From Epiperipatus broadwayi (taxonomy: Eukaryota > Onychophora > Udeonychophora > Euonychophora > Peripatidae), in contig JAQFVV010006337.1 in assembly GCA_028023455.1 (NCBI GenBank), positions 452,001-516,000 on the forward strand: DNA of 64,000 nucleotides. Direction: 5' to 3'. Numbering within the stretch: position 1 is the first letter of the stretch; each line of letters begins with the position of its first letter. The position numbers and the translations under genes are program-made. Shown one piece after another: positions 52,650 to 64,000 of the stretch. Below the pieces are notes generated by a model. That model was not told the DNA's origin. It saw only the letters and a program-made list of their open reading frames with translations, and did not search any database.

Positions 52650-53905
52650 CTTTCATCAGGGATTCTAAGCACTTTGTAGAATTAGTCAGGAACATGAAAA
52701 TGGAATGAACTGACATATTGGTAAGCTTTGATGTGGGGAAGTCTGTTTACAAATGTACCATGGATGAGACATTGTCTATTGTGAGGAAAAGATTATATGA
52801 TGATAATAGTCTACAAACTATAACAGCTCTACCTATTGATATTATAATGGAATTATTAACATTCTGTGTAACAACAACATTCTTTCAATATAACTCAGAA
52901 TTATTTCACTAAAATCAAGGGATGGCCATGAGATCATGTGTCATCCTTGCTCAGCAACATTTACATGGAATAATTTGAAACCACAGCCATAAATACTACT
53001 CCATGCCCACCTAAAGTGTGGTTTCAATATGTTGATGATATATTTGTGGTATGGCCATATGGTGAGGTACAATTACAGTCATTCTGGATGCAAATTAACA
53101 ACATATCTCTTACAATTAAATTCACAATGGAATCATAAGAACAAAAATTGGCATTCTTGAATGTTCTTGTGACAAGACTCCCTCAGGGCAAGTAAAAACA
53201 ACAGTGTATAAGAAACCAACACTGGCAAGTCCAATCATACAAGAAGCACTAAACATGAAATTGTACGATCACTATGGAGAGTTTGTTAAAAAACCAGTGA
53301 TTTGAAGAAAAAAAATTCACATAGAAGAAATGCTTATGAAGAATGGTTATCCATCAGCAGTCATCAGGAAAACCTTCAATAGTCAACACAGAGAGCTACC
53401 AAAAGAGAAACAGTTATTGGTATGGTAGTATATCCATTCATACCAGGAATGGCAGACAAATTTAAAAAAATCTGCAGCCAATATAACATTAGAACAGCTT
53501 TCCAAAGCTATACCACACTTCGAAGAATTCTTACTTCTATTAAGCCTAAACTGGAAATTCTGAAGAACAAAAACTGCATCTATAAAATACCATGTGAGTG
53601 TGAAAGGAAATACATTGATGAGATAGATGATGAGACCTGTCACCCTGTTGAACAGTGATTAAAAGAGCACACACTAATTGTTAAAAAAAACAGATGAGTC
53701 TATACTTAACATATCATGTATGTACTAATGACCATATGTTTAATTGGGAAATAAAGAGGGAAAAAATGCATAAAAGAAAATTCAAGGAAGCTGCTCATAT
53801 GACAATGGTAAATAATTGTATAAGTCAACCTGTGTGGTAATGCACAATGTGTGAAAGCCTCTAATTAATAGGAAAATATTAAACAATAATAAAAAAACTA
53901 ATTAG
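52650..53905 (+). pseudogene. Penelope-like element: reverse transcriptase plus GIY-YIG endonuclease, broken
   Basis: PLEs are retroelements whose single protein joins a telomerase-related RT to a GIY-YIG nuclease. Here the RT starts near 52655 with FVELVRNMKME, a stop, then TDILVSFDVGKSVYKCTMDE (RT motif A), and TALPIDIIMELLTFCVTTTF up to 52912. After a stop come GMAMRSC (normally GMAMGSPLSP) and, in a shifted frame, QYVDDIFVVWPYG with the catalytic YVDD at 53028-53039. ..LAFLNVLVTR and TTVYKKPT follow. The linker and nuclease (53422-53658) hold NIRTAFQSY, CIYKIPCECERKYIDE (GIY part intact, YIG changed to YID), then EQ*LKEHT. After a stop, HMFNWEIKREKMHKRKFKEA matches the C-terminal GH.idw....v...e.....rKikEA. 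Several stops and frameshifts; the N-terminal third is missing. Flanked by inverted repeats. Confidence 0.92.
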
Positions 53906-53989
53906 CCTTGCTCATATAAAAGAAAATTGAAGGACTCAGGAGTAGTTGAACCAACCCTCATATATAAATATATCAAATTTCTACTATAT

Positions 53990-54300
53990 GTTACCTTTGA
54001 CAAAATAGCACAGTTTAGTAGAGCATTTGCCTTAAATTCAATATTCAAGAATCTAAAGGTATAAGTTTAACTTCCAAGTGAATATTGTCACTGTGCATGT
54101 AGGCTAGCACACCTGAAGAAAAGAATGGAAAATAATACTGGTCAAAACATTGCATAATTACTAACCTGTGTTGCCTATTTGTGTGTTATTACTAACAAAT
54201 TGTTTGTATTTGGAAAGTTTAAATAAACTTTAAAATTTTCAATACATTCAACATTAATTCATAGATGATGGAAATAGTCCAACATATCACATCTAATGTA
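53990..54300 (+). repeat. Right inverted repeat of the Penelope-like element
   Basis: Mirror of 52233-52580, by eye highly similar over about 300 bp. Starts with TTTGACAAAATAGCACAGTT and TAGTAGAGCATTTGCC (a more worn A-box region than the left copy), then AATCTAAAGGTATAAG, GTGAATATTGTCACTGTGCA, GCACACCTGAAGAAAAGAAT, AACAAATTGTTTGTATTTGG, and ends GATGATGGAAATAGTCCAAC with ATATCACATCTAAT beyond. The two tRNA-like heads face the PLE and the tails face outward. Confidence 0.85.
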
Positions 54301-57280
54301 TCAAATTTAAATTTTAAAATGTTACATTGTGTTAATATTTTTTTTATAATTTTAAAATATATATTGTAGTTATTTTTTTTTTTTTGTTTATGCTTTAATT
54401 TATTATCTCACTACTTAAGAAACAAAATGGGAAATGGTTAAAAAAAATGCATTTTTAAATACCATTGCAGTGACCAAAATGTTTTTATACAATATATTTA
54501 TTGACAGGTTAGTATTTGTTTAATAATATTCTTAGTAAAATGCTTATTCTTCAATTAACACCTCTGTCAATTTAACCTTTAATTTTTAGTAGAATTTTTA
54601 TATATTTTGAATTTAAAGTAACAGTTATTTTTTCCCCTGTAGGAATCATTACAATTGCTTATTTTTTATGTGAGGTTTTAATTTATAATGCAGTTTGGGT
54701 CACCAATTATTATCCCTTATTGGGGTAAAGATATATATCTAAATATTTTATAGTACTTATTGTTACGGTAATATAAAATTAAGACATATTATCATAGTAA
54801 TCAATAATTCTCTTTACCAAATACCAAATTGTATTCATTGATAAAAGATGATAGCTGATAGTCATTTTTGATATTATATGTTCAAAATAATCATTATTCT
54901 AAACTTTTTTTATGTTTTTATAACATTTTAATCTTAGGCCATTTTCTTTTTATTTACTGTTCATTATATATTTACAACCACATTTGTTAATCATCAGTAT
55001 TAATTTTATAATGCATATTTAGCTATTGTTTGTTAGAGTATAAAACAATTATCAAAACATGCTAAAATTGTTATCACTCAACAGTTTTTTACAAAAGCTG
55101 TTTAAGTGGTTTTTGCTTTGCAATGGACTATTTAAAGGAAGCTTATCCTCATTTTTATATATACTGAGCTTATAAAGACTTGTTTTAAGTGATTAATACT
55201 TTTATATTGGGAAAGAGGCGTGCATGTATGTGTACATATCAGTGACTCGAAAATGTATTTATTTATTTTTGAGATTGCATATGGGTTTAAAACAAAATTC
55301 TATAATAAATTGTGTTAAGAATTGATTATAAATTAAGAATTGATTATTGTTTTTCTATTTTTAAAATTTATATTATTAAAAAAGAAATTGCACAAATCTT
55401 TATGCATTTACATAAAAATATATACTGTACACACAAAATATTACTTCAATGACTATTCTGAAGATAAATGTTGCCAATTTATGTAGGTGTATATAAATTT
55501 ATTAAACGTTAAGAAAGATTAACAGTAATAAAATAAAATAATTTAAGTCTTTTTTCTTCTTCTTAGGATTAACCCCTTTCAAAGCATAGTTATTGAACGT
55601 AATCTGCCAATCAATTCAATTACAATCTGCCGTTGGAAAGAAATAAACTCTTTTCATTTTGAGTTAAAACGATTAATATTTTATACAATTAAAACATATT
55701 TATCTTTATATACGTAAGATACATAAGCAAAAATGTTTTTTTTTTCTAAATAGGTAAAATAGTGTGAATTATTATTTCTATACTAGTCCTATTTTGATGT
55801 TTCGTTTAATTGCTTAGAGCAAATCAAATATTGTAATTAAAATAAATAATCCGTTTTTGTTTTACAATTATCAAAAAGCAACTGCAAAGAATTTAATGCT
55901 AATTTATCATACATTTCTAGCTTTAGAATAGCAATAAAATGTTATTTATTAGAGTAATCAATCATTATTAGTCTAATACTTTTTCAAAATGTTTTATTTT
56001 TAACAATGTTTTTTATACTATAATTTAGTTATCCATTTTGTTTTCAATCTTATATTATAAACTATTATTAAAATTTATTAATCATTTTGTCATTAAACAT
56101 ATACCTACTCTTGATGACTTACATTTTTCAGAATGGTCTATCACTCTTTCTATTTTCAGACTTCACAATAATGTATTTATCATTGTTTCAATAAACGCGT
56201 TTATTATCTTTTTATTAGCCTCCACTTTTTTTTCTACACCTCTTGGAGGGATGATTATTTGTACTTACCAAAATTTTATAATTTGAATCTGAACCAAAAT
56301 CTTTTTGATCAGATAATTTGCACATATTAGAGATATTTAATTAGATCGCTAATTACCTAGTTTCAATTATTTATACAACGAAATTCTTTCAAAAGTATAA
56401 GTTAACTTTATAGTTACTTTTACTTAGTTAAATTTATAATTTATTCTTTTGTTTTTTATAATCCATCGTAATTCTTTTTTTTTCCTTTTCTCAGTTAACC
56501 GAGAGTAGATAAATGTTCTTTTAAATATTAAATTTAAAAATTCCTACACTTTAATAAGCTTTACCCCCACCTTTTGATTTTATTTAAAGTAAAATATATT
56601 TCTATTTTTATCTAATAAATTAAATGTCTCCTTTTTTAGTTATTTTATATATATTGTTTTTCTCTTTCTAACTTTTATTTTTAAATCGTTCTACTCTAAC
56701 TGTATGTGTCAATATATATATATATGCATTGACGATTAAAAATACGTAACTCTACTTTTAAATATGCTAGTATCAATATTTATAATGTGAATTAAGCATA
56801 ATAATACAAATAAATTTTATGATATAGACAGATTATTTTGTCTCACTGAAATGTTATTAACCAATTAATTTGCATTGCAATCTTGAATAACACTGGAAAG
56901 CTATTTTTTTTTTTGCATCCACAAAAACACTTGTTCTTACTTAATTCGAGTATGCTGATCTCAAATCTGACATTAGTTTTTCTTTGCAAGCAACAGTTTT
57001 TTTTTTAATTCAAGATTTTAGGTTTTCATCTTATTGTAAAATTTTCAACATTTAGTTTAATATAATGAAGTAGAATGTCTTCTTGGGCATCATCTTTGTG
57101 AAAATATAATAATTTATATAATGTAGTAAATACACTAAAAGATATGATTGCATCAGAATTTATTACAATTTTGAAATAGATCACATTAAAACATTTATTT
57201 TAATCATAAAATTTGTGCAAAACTTATTTAAATTTATTCAGGCAAAAATTTGCATTTGTAGCTCTTGTGTGTTGTGTACT
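54301..57280. other. AT-rich sequence, no gene seen
   Basis: Three kilobases without a recognisable gene. An 82-codon frame at 56038-56286 (+) is hydrophobic but has no known pattern. Short TA run near 56713. No RNA gene seen. Confidence 0.45.
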
Positions 57281-57281
57281 T

Positions 57282-58057
57282 ATTTAGGACAATCTTGTTT
57301 GAAGCTCCAGCAGCAGTCTGACATCATATTTCTGTCCCACCACCCCTAATAATGCTCTTCCATCATTTTTCCTGCTCATCACTAACAGCTCCAAAAATTT
57401 GTTCATGCTTCTTGAAATGGGATACTTTATATGACCAGTGAAGTACATTCTTTTCTTAAAGCCTGGAGGCTAATAACTCAGCTGCTTTCTTTGATAAACC
57501 CAAATATCTTACTAAATCATTCAATTCAGGTTGTCTAAAGTACTGAAGGGTTAATGACTGCTTGGCATCAGAAGAAAACTCTTCAGATTCTATAACCATT
57601 TCTTCATGCATCTTATCAAAATACCCTTGATCACCATGTTCACTTAAAAACTGAATCAGGGGTGCCTCAGACTGTGGGATAGGTCGTATTGCTGAAGTAA
57701 TATTAGAATATGTGATTATATGCTGTTTTTTCTTGCCGATGCCCTTTGTATGGATCCGACAGAAATAGCAGTCACTGCTGTGGTTTTTAGGTTTATGCCA
57801 AACCAAGGAAATATCAAAAGGTCTTCCTTTGTGTTTTCCTTTTGTTCAGTCATAAAGCATTTCCTTACAATTATGACATGCAATATGGGAGCCCAATTCT
57901 TGTCTTGATTACCAAGGGAAACTTGAAAATATGCAATATATGCACATGTCACAAATGATGAAATATTGCACCTTTGATGTTGAAGTGTGTAACAGCCACA
58001 TGTATAACAAAAAGTATCAGAACTATTCTTGTATTTACACCTACTCGAAGAAGCCAT
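57282..58057 (-). pseudogene. Broken copy of a widespread uncharacterised Cys-rich protein gene
   Basis: Read on the minus strand from ATG at 58057: MASSSRCKYKNSSDTFCYTC, then GCYTLQHQR and a NISSFVTCAYIAYF stretch, with clustered cysteines (C7, C17, C20, C22) typical of a zinc-binding fold. Near 57895 a single-base frameshift moves the match to IACHNCKEMLYD, a stop, TKGKHKGRPF, WHKPKNHSSDCYFC, ITYSNITSAIRPIPQSE (57690-57640), and LNDLVRYLGLSKKAAELLAS (about 57470-57520). Then TAA, EKNVLHWSYKVSHFKKHEQI, a 1-base deletion, and GWWDRNMMSDCCWSFKQDC to a stop near 57285. I recognise this as a multi-copy family predicted in many invertebrate genomes, possibly transposon-derived, with function unknown. 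TTTTGTTTTAG just before the ATG looks like a splice acceptor. Two frameshifts and at least three stops make it non-functional. Confidence 0.8.
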
Positions 58058-58768
<711 letters not shown>

Positions 58769-58796
58769 TCCTATATAATGTATATTGTTTATATTA

Positions 58797-59900
58797 AACT
58801 TAATATAATTAAGGGAGTTGAATTCAAACTTTCAAGCTCCCTACATCAATCCAATATCCATCTTATGCAACTTATAACCATGACCACACACACATGTGAA
58901 AAATATAATTTGATCTCCAATATATGTATTCCATGCTAAACCAACAATCACTAATTGGTCCAGATCACCATCTCCCACACATATATACTGTCAGTGCTCA
59001 GTTTATATTAAGATAGCAAATCTTTAAACTTTAATAGACAAGTTTCAATTTTCTCGACTATCCAGCTCTTCAGACATGCATTTCATTGAAAATATGAGAA
59101 TGGAATGCTCAAAGCCTTTGTTGATGCCAATGTTATTGTCATTCCCATGTTAACCTTAACTCAATCTGACCCCTAAGACATAGAACCTAAATATGCCCAT
59201 TTAAATACAGAAGATGGATAGTAGAATTTGTTATCTTAATACAAATTGAGGAGTGCTTGTATATATGTGTAGGAAATGGTAATCTGGACCAAATGATAAG
59301 TGCTGTTTCAGCATGAAATATGTATATTAAAATATTATGTTGTCATGTGTATCAGTTATATAAGATTGATTGGATAGATGTAGGAAGCTTGAAAGTTCAA
59401 GTCTTTTAATTACATTAAGTTTAGTATAGACAATATACATATATTTAAATGTTACATATTCAGCCTGTATTCTGCCCATCCCTCTTCTATATAACTAAAT
59501 GGACATATTAAGGTCCTACATGTGAGGCATCAGTTTGACTTAAGGTCAACAGGGATATAACAATAATATTGACATCAACAAGGACTTTGAGCATTCCATC
59601 CTCAAATTTTCAATAAAATGGATGGCTGAAGAGTTGGAGAATGGAGAAGATTGAAGTTTATCCATTAAAGTTTAAAGATTTTGCTTTCTTAATATAAACT
59701 GAGAACTGATTTTATATATATATATATGTTTAGGAGATGGTGATCTGGACCAAATGATGAGTGCTGGTTCAGCATGAAATGTGTATTTTGTAAATCATTT
59801 ATCTTTTCCACACATATAAGCCATGTTATCAGTTGTATGAGATAGATTGGATAGATGTAGGGAGCTTGAAAGTTTGAGTGCAAGTGCCTTAAATATATAT
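58797..59900. repeat. R59 complex palindrome (outer arms ~390 bp, extra middle copy)
   Basis: About 58797-59200 is the imperfect reverse complement of about 59510-59895. Landmarks: AACTTTCAAGCTCCCTACAT mirrors ATGTAGGGAGCTTGAAAGTT, GGTCCAGATCACCATCTCC mirrors GGAGATGGTGATCTGGACC, and AATGGAATGCTCAAAGCC mirrors GGACTTTGAGCATTCC. Between them, 59215-59455 is a third, plus-oriented copy of the inner part (TCTGGACCAAATGATAAGTG, GATTGGATAGATGTAGGAAG). A lone copy lies at 17.4 kb. No coding capacity; a foldback or MITE-type element that gained an extra unit. Confidence 0.85.
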
Positions 59901-60274
59901 ATAAACCTTGTTTGAGCTATTGGTAAGCTCCATCTAGTGATAATTTAAATGCCAACTTACAGGCAAGTTATGAAATTTATAACTTGTTATATATATATAT
60001 ATATAAAACTAAGATAAATCTAGTTATTTATTAATATGAATTTAGGAATAAAATAAAGTGAATACTTATTGTAATAAAACTTTTTTGCACTCCTAATATA
60101 AATAATATATTTGAAGTTAATTTATAATCACTAATGTTTTAAATTAAAATAATAATTACTATACCACAAGATATGTTTAAACTTAGTAAAAATGTAACTT
60201 CTATATTTTGGTATGTGAATAAATTACCATTTATCTTAAAATTATATATATCTATACAATGCATTTTAAATGAA

Positions 60275-60328
<54 letters not shown>

Positions 60329-60329
60329 A

Positions 60330-60360
<31 letters not shown>

Positions 60361-61365
60361 CATTAATAATAACAAATATAAATAAACAATCATGAGTCTT
60401 TGAATACTGCATTTCCAGTATGGCATCACAGTTCCAATGTCTATATTTAAAACTACAAAACCAACAGCATGTCTTTAGTCCAAAAAAGATATAATGTATG
60501 CATGAGAACTTTAAATTCAAAGTAAACTTTATTGATTCTAATATTTTATGTATATATTCAAATTATTATTTCAAATAATAATTATTTGATTCATATGATT
60601 TTACACTCATAAGTATTATTTTATATTTATGATGGTATGAAGAGATATCTTTTCATAAGAAATTATTATTTCAAAATAATATGAATGAATAGATGTTATT
60701 TTTTACCTAGGACAATATTATAGGAAATCAAACTGATTCATATCTTAGAAAGATTTGATCGATCAATCTAATAAAATTACACAAGCAAGTAAATATGATT
60801 CTTGTACACCTTCTGATATTTGGATTCTGTCTATAAAATATACATAACACTAAATTTAAAAAAATAAAATATTCTGATATTTTACCATATAATAAAGCAA
60901 TTTGGTGATTTTTTTTTCTTTTATAATAAATTATTATTTTCCTATAAAATTTTCTTGATACGCTTCCCTATTCATGGGTAGCCAGCATCGGTCATTATCC
61001 CTCCATTTTATTCAGTTAATTATATACTTTTAAAGTTGTAATTATAAATTTTATTACTTTTAAGAAAAAAATTTAAAAATCATATAAAGAAAGTTATACA
61101 TGCTTCTATTTAAAGCAAAAGCAAGAGAGAAAAGAAATTCAAACTATTCAGTCTTATTTATAAGACTTTCTTATTGATGTCAGTGTAACTACAGCAATCC
61201 TCTATATTCATTCTTTTAAGCATTTTCTGGTAGCGTTTCATAAATAAAATCATATTACACAATAATGACAAATAAAAATAAATATTTTAGAATAATTACG
61301 TATAACAAAAATTTACATTTTACAATACCAATACTATTTTTGTTTTCATGAAGGTTTGTATATTA
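59901..61365. other. AT-rich sequence with (TA)n tracts
   Basis: TA microsatellites at about 59990-60005, 60280-60322 and 60333-60361. Otherwise no gene, RNA gene or repeat family recognised. Open frames across the TA tracts are artefacts. Confidence 0.6.
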
Positions 61366-61668
61366 TAGTTGTATTTTAATACTGGACTATTTCCATCATC
61401 TAATATGAATACTGAATGTCTTTAGAAAAATTTAATTTTATTTAACTATCTCAAATACATTCAACTTTTACTAATAGCACATCAAACAGGTTAGTATATG
61501 CACAGTTTGGGAGATATTATTCCCCTCTTTTTTCAGATGTTGCTCACCTAACCAGTGACCAGTACTAGTATGGGATTCAAACCTAGACCTTTATATTAAA
61601 GACATTCAATACTCATATTAGGTGATGGAAATAGTTCAATATAAAAATACAACCAATACTATTTTTCA
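61366..61668. mobile_element. Short element with ~55-bp terminal inverted repeats, related to the PLE flanks
   Basis: The left end GTTGTATTTTAATACTGGAC, then TATTTCCATCATCTAATATG and AATACTGAATGTCTT, is mirrored at the right end (AAGACATTCAATACTCATAT, TAGGTGATGGAAATAGTTCA, then ATATAAAAATACAAC). The interior (AAATACATTCAACTTTTACT, ATAGCACATCAAACAGGTTA, TCAGATGTTGCTCACCTAAC) matches the PLE terminal repeat at 52.25-52.5 kb but stops before the tRNA-like A box. CCAATACTATTTTT occurs just outside both ends (61328-61341 and 61653-61666), a possible target duplication, although the left one lies about 25 bases out. Looks like an internally deleted, non-autonomous derivative. Confidence 0.75.
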
Positions 61669-62440
61669 TTTTAATAAAAAATAAACAATTTACACAATAT
61701 TTTCAATATATTATATTGGAAATATATTTTTATACATAATTCCTTAGTATAATATTATACAAATAAAAAGAACAAATACATTTGAAATATTCAACATTTA
61801 TTTGTATTGTTTATAATTTACTATTGTGAATGCAGTAACAAAAATTAAACATATAACAAAATAATAATTTCATTCAAACCATATGATTTATTATTCACAT
61901 ATTTATTTTCCTTTTTGAAATTAAGAAAGTAAATGTACAATCTTACAATACAATTAATAATAAACAATTTTATATTAATATTATTGTTAACATAGCAACA
62001 CAGTTAATATTTCATAAATTAATATATTCATCATCCAAAAAACAAACAAGAAAAAAATATAAAAACATAAATATGATTGGCATCTTACCACATACTATAA
62101 TACATCTTAAATTTCTATAGGTACAATATATATATATATGTTCATGCAAATGTTTTCATGGGCTACAGATATAAGACATATTTTGCGTATTCATTCACAT
62201 AAGATTTTAATTAGATATTTCAACTTGATGCTGTGAAATGAATATTATATAATTATAGAGGTGCAGCAAACAGTGTTTATAAAGATAGTTATAAGGGCAT
62301 TATAATGTTTACAATTATTGTTAAAAGTTTCACAACTATAAAAAAACAGCTGTATAAAATTAAACAAATTTAAAAAATAAATAAAAAATAAACAACAAAT
62401 AAAAAATTCAGAATCTTCAGAGTAATTTGTTTTTTAAAAA
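61669..62440. other. AT-rich sequence, no gene seen
   Basis: No recognisable gene or repeat; short TA run near 62128. Confidence 0.5.
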
Positions 62441-62441
62441 A

Positions 62442-62655
62442 AATTTCCAAATATGAGCAAGTTTACATGTATCATCACATTTGTTGATATAATTTGTTCT
62501 TTTTAGCATTTCAATAGCTTCTTTGAATTTACATTGGTATAGGTTTTCACATCTAGATAGGATCCTGATCTTAGAAAAATCAATATTGTGACCTCAATCC
62601 ATAACATGGACTGAGAGTGCTGATGATGATGAATGTTGACACTGTTTACAGTGCC
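62442..62655 (-). pseudogene. Penelope-like element remnant: C-terminal end after GIY-YIG
   Basis: On the minus strand from about 62643, a frame reads SSSSALSVHVMD, a stop, GHNIDFSKIRILSRCENLYQ, CKFKEAIEMLKRTNYINKC. This matches the sAla.H....gH.idw....il..e......k.kEAi.i.k end of PLE proteins very well, with one in-frame stop. The GIY and YIG halves are not visible further upstream, although GCAGAGGCACTG near 62650-62662 might be their last trace. The only PLE scrap on the minus strand in the window. Confidence 0.65.

Positions 62656-64000
<1,345 letters not shown>

Noticed and set aside
53383-53643. 86-codon minus-strand open frame
   Set aside because: Antisense of the PLE GIY-YIG module, which is convincing on the plus strand.
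56038-56286. 82-codon hydrophobic open frame
   Set aside because: Composition follows the T-rich DNA; no signal peptide logic, conserved motif or neighbouring exon.
57720-57908. 62-codon plus-strand open frame
   Set aside because: Antisense of the Cys-rich pseudogene.

Overview
This window looks like intergenic or intronic DNA from an AT-rich invertebrate animal genome. The sequence shows very high A+T, long (TA)n, (GATA)n and (AAT)n microsatellites, decayed non-LTR retrotransposons, Penelope-like elements (PLEs) with GIY-YIG modules, and many inverted-repeat elements. No intact open reading frame for a recognisable host protein was found on either strand. The organism cannot be named; arthropod, mollusc or cnidarian all fit the element mix (inference).

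Layout. 1-9 kb: a 5'-truncated RTE-type LINE (copy 1, + strand, 2.04-3.32 kb), a foldback element (4.16-4.75 kb), a tRNA-Val(UAC)-like sequence with an A tail (5.37 kb), and a two-arm copy of a ~430-bp repeat called R430 here (8.1-8.7 kb). 9-15 kb: two decayed copies of a second LINE family, one + (9.27-10.66 kb) and one - (12.5-14.7 kb), facing each other across a 650-bp GATA-type microsatellite. 15-24 kb: copies of two dispersed repeats (R50 and R59), LINE-tail-like sequence, a PLE GIY-YIG remnant (22.3-22.7 kb) and a compound inverted repeat. 25.6-27.8 kb: an R430 array of about five head-to-tail units capped by an inverted unit. 29.2 kb: a PLE C-terminal scrap. 33.2-35.6 kb: the oldest RTE copy (copy 2, - strand), the only one still showing part of its endonuclease. 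36-38.5 kb: inverted repeats, including a nearly loop-less ~485-bp palindrome beside a ~308-bp direct duplication. 39-43 kb: microsatellites and LINE-tail-like sequence. 44.5-46.5 kb: the youngest RTE copy (copy 3, - strand, FADD motif kept). 47.7-52 kb: R430 and R50 fragments and a TATA-containing promoter-like or solo-LTR-like stretch (49.1 kb). 52.2-54.3 kb: the most complete PLE (reverse transcriptase plus GIY-YIG) enclosed by ~300-bp inverted repeats carrying tRNA-like sequence. 57.3-58.06 kb: a broken copy of a widespread uncharacterised Cys-rich protein gene. 58.8-59.9 kb: a 1.1-kb complex palindrome built from R59. 61.4 kb: a short terminal-inverted-repeat element related to the PLE flanks. 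62.5 kb: a last PLE scrap on the - strand.

Nothing here forms an operon or pathway. The coherent story is transposon turnover: LINE and PLE insertions of different ages, strong accumulation of inverted repeats, and microsatellites growing out of or into retroelements. The best candidate for something under-described is the PLE with outward-pointing inverted repeats containing Pol III-like boxes, plus its apparent short derivative at 61.4 kb.
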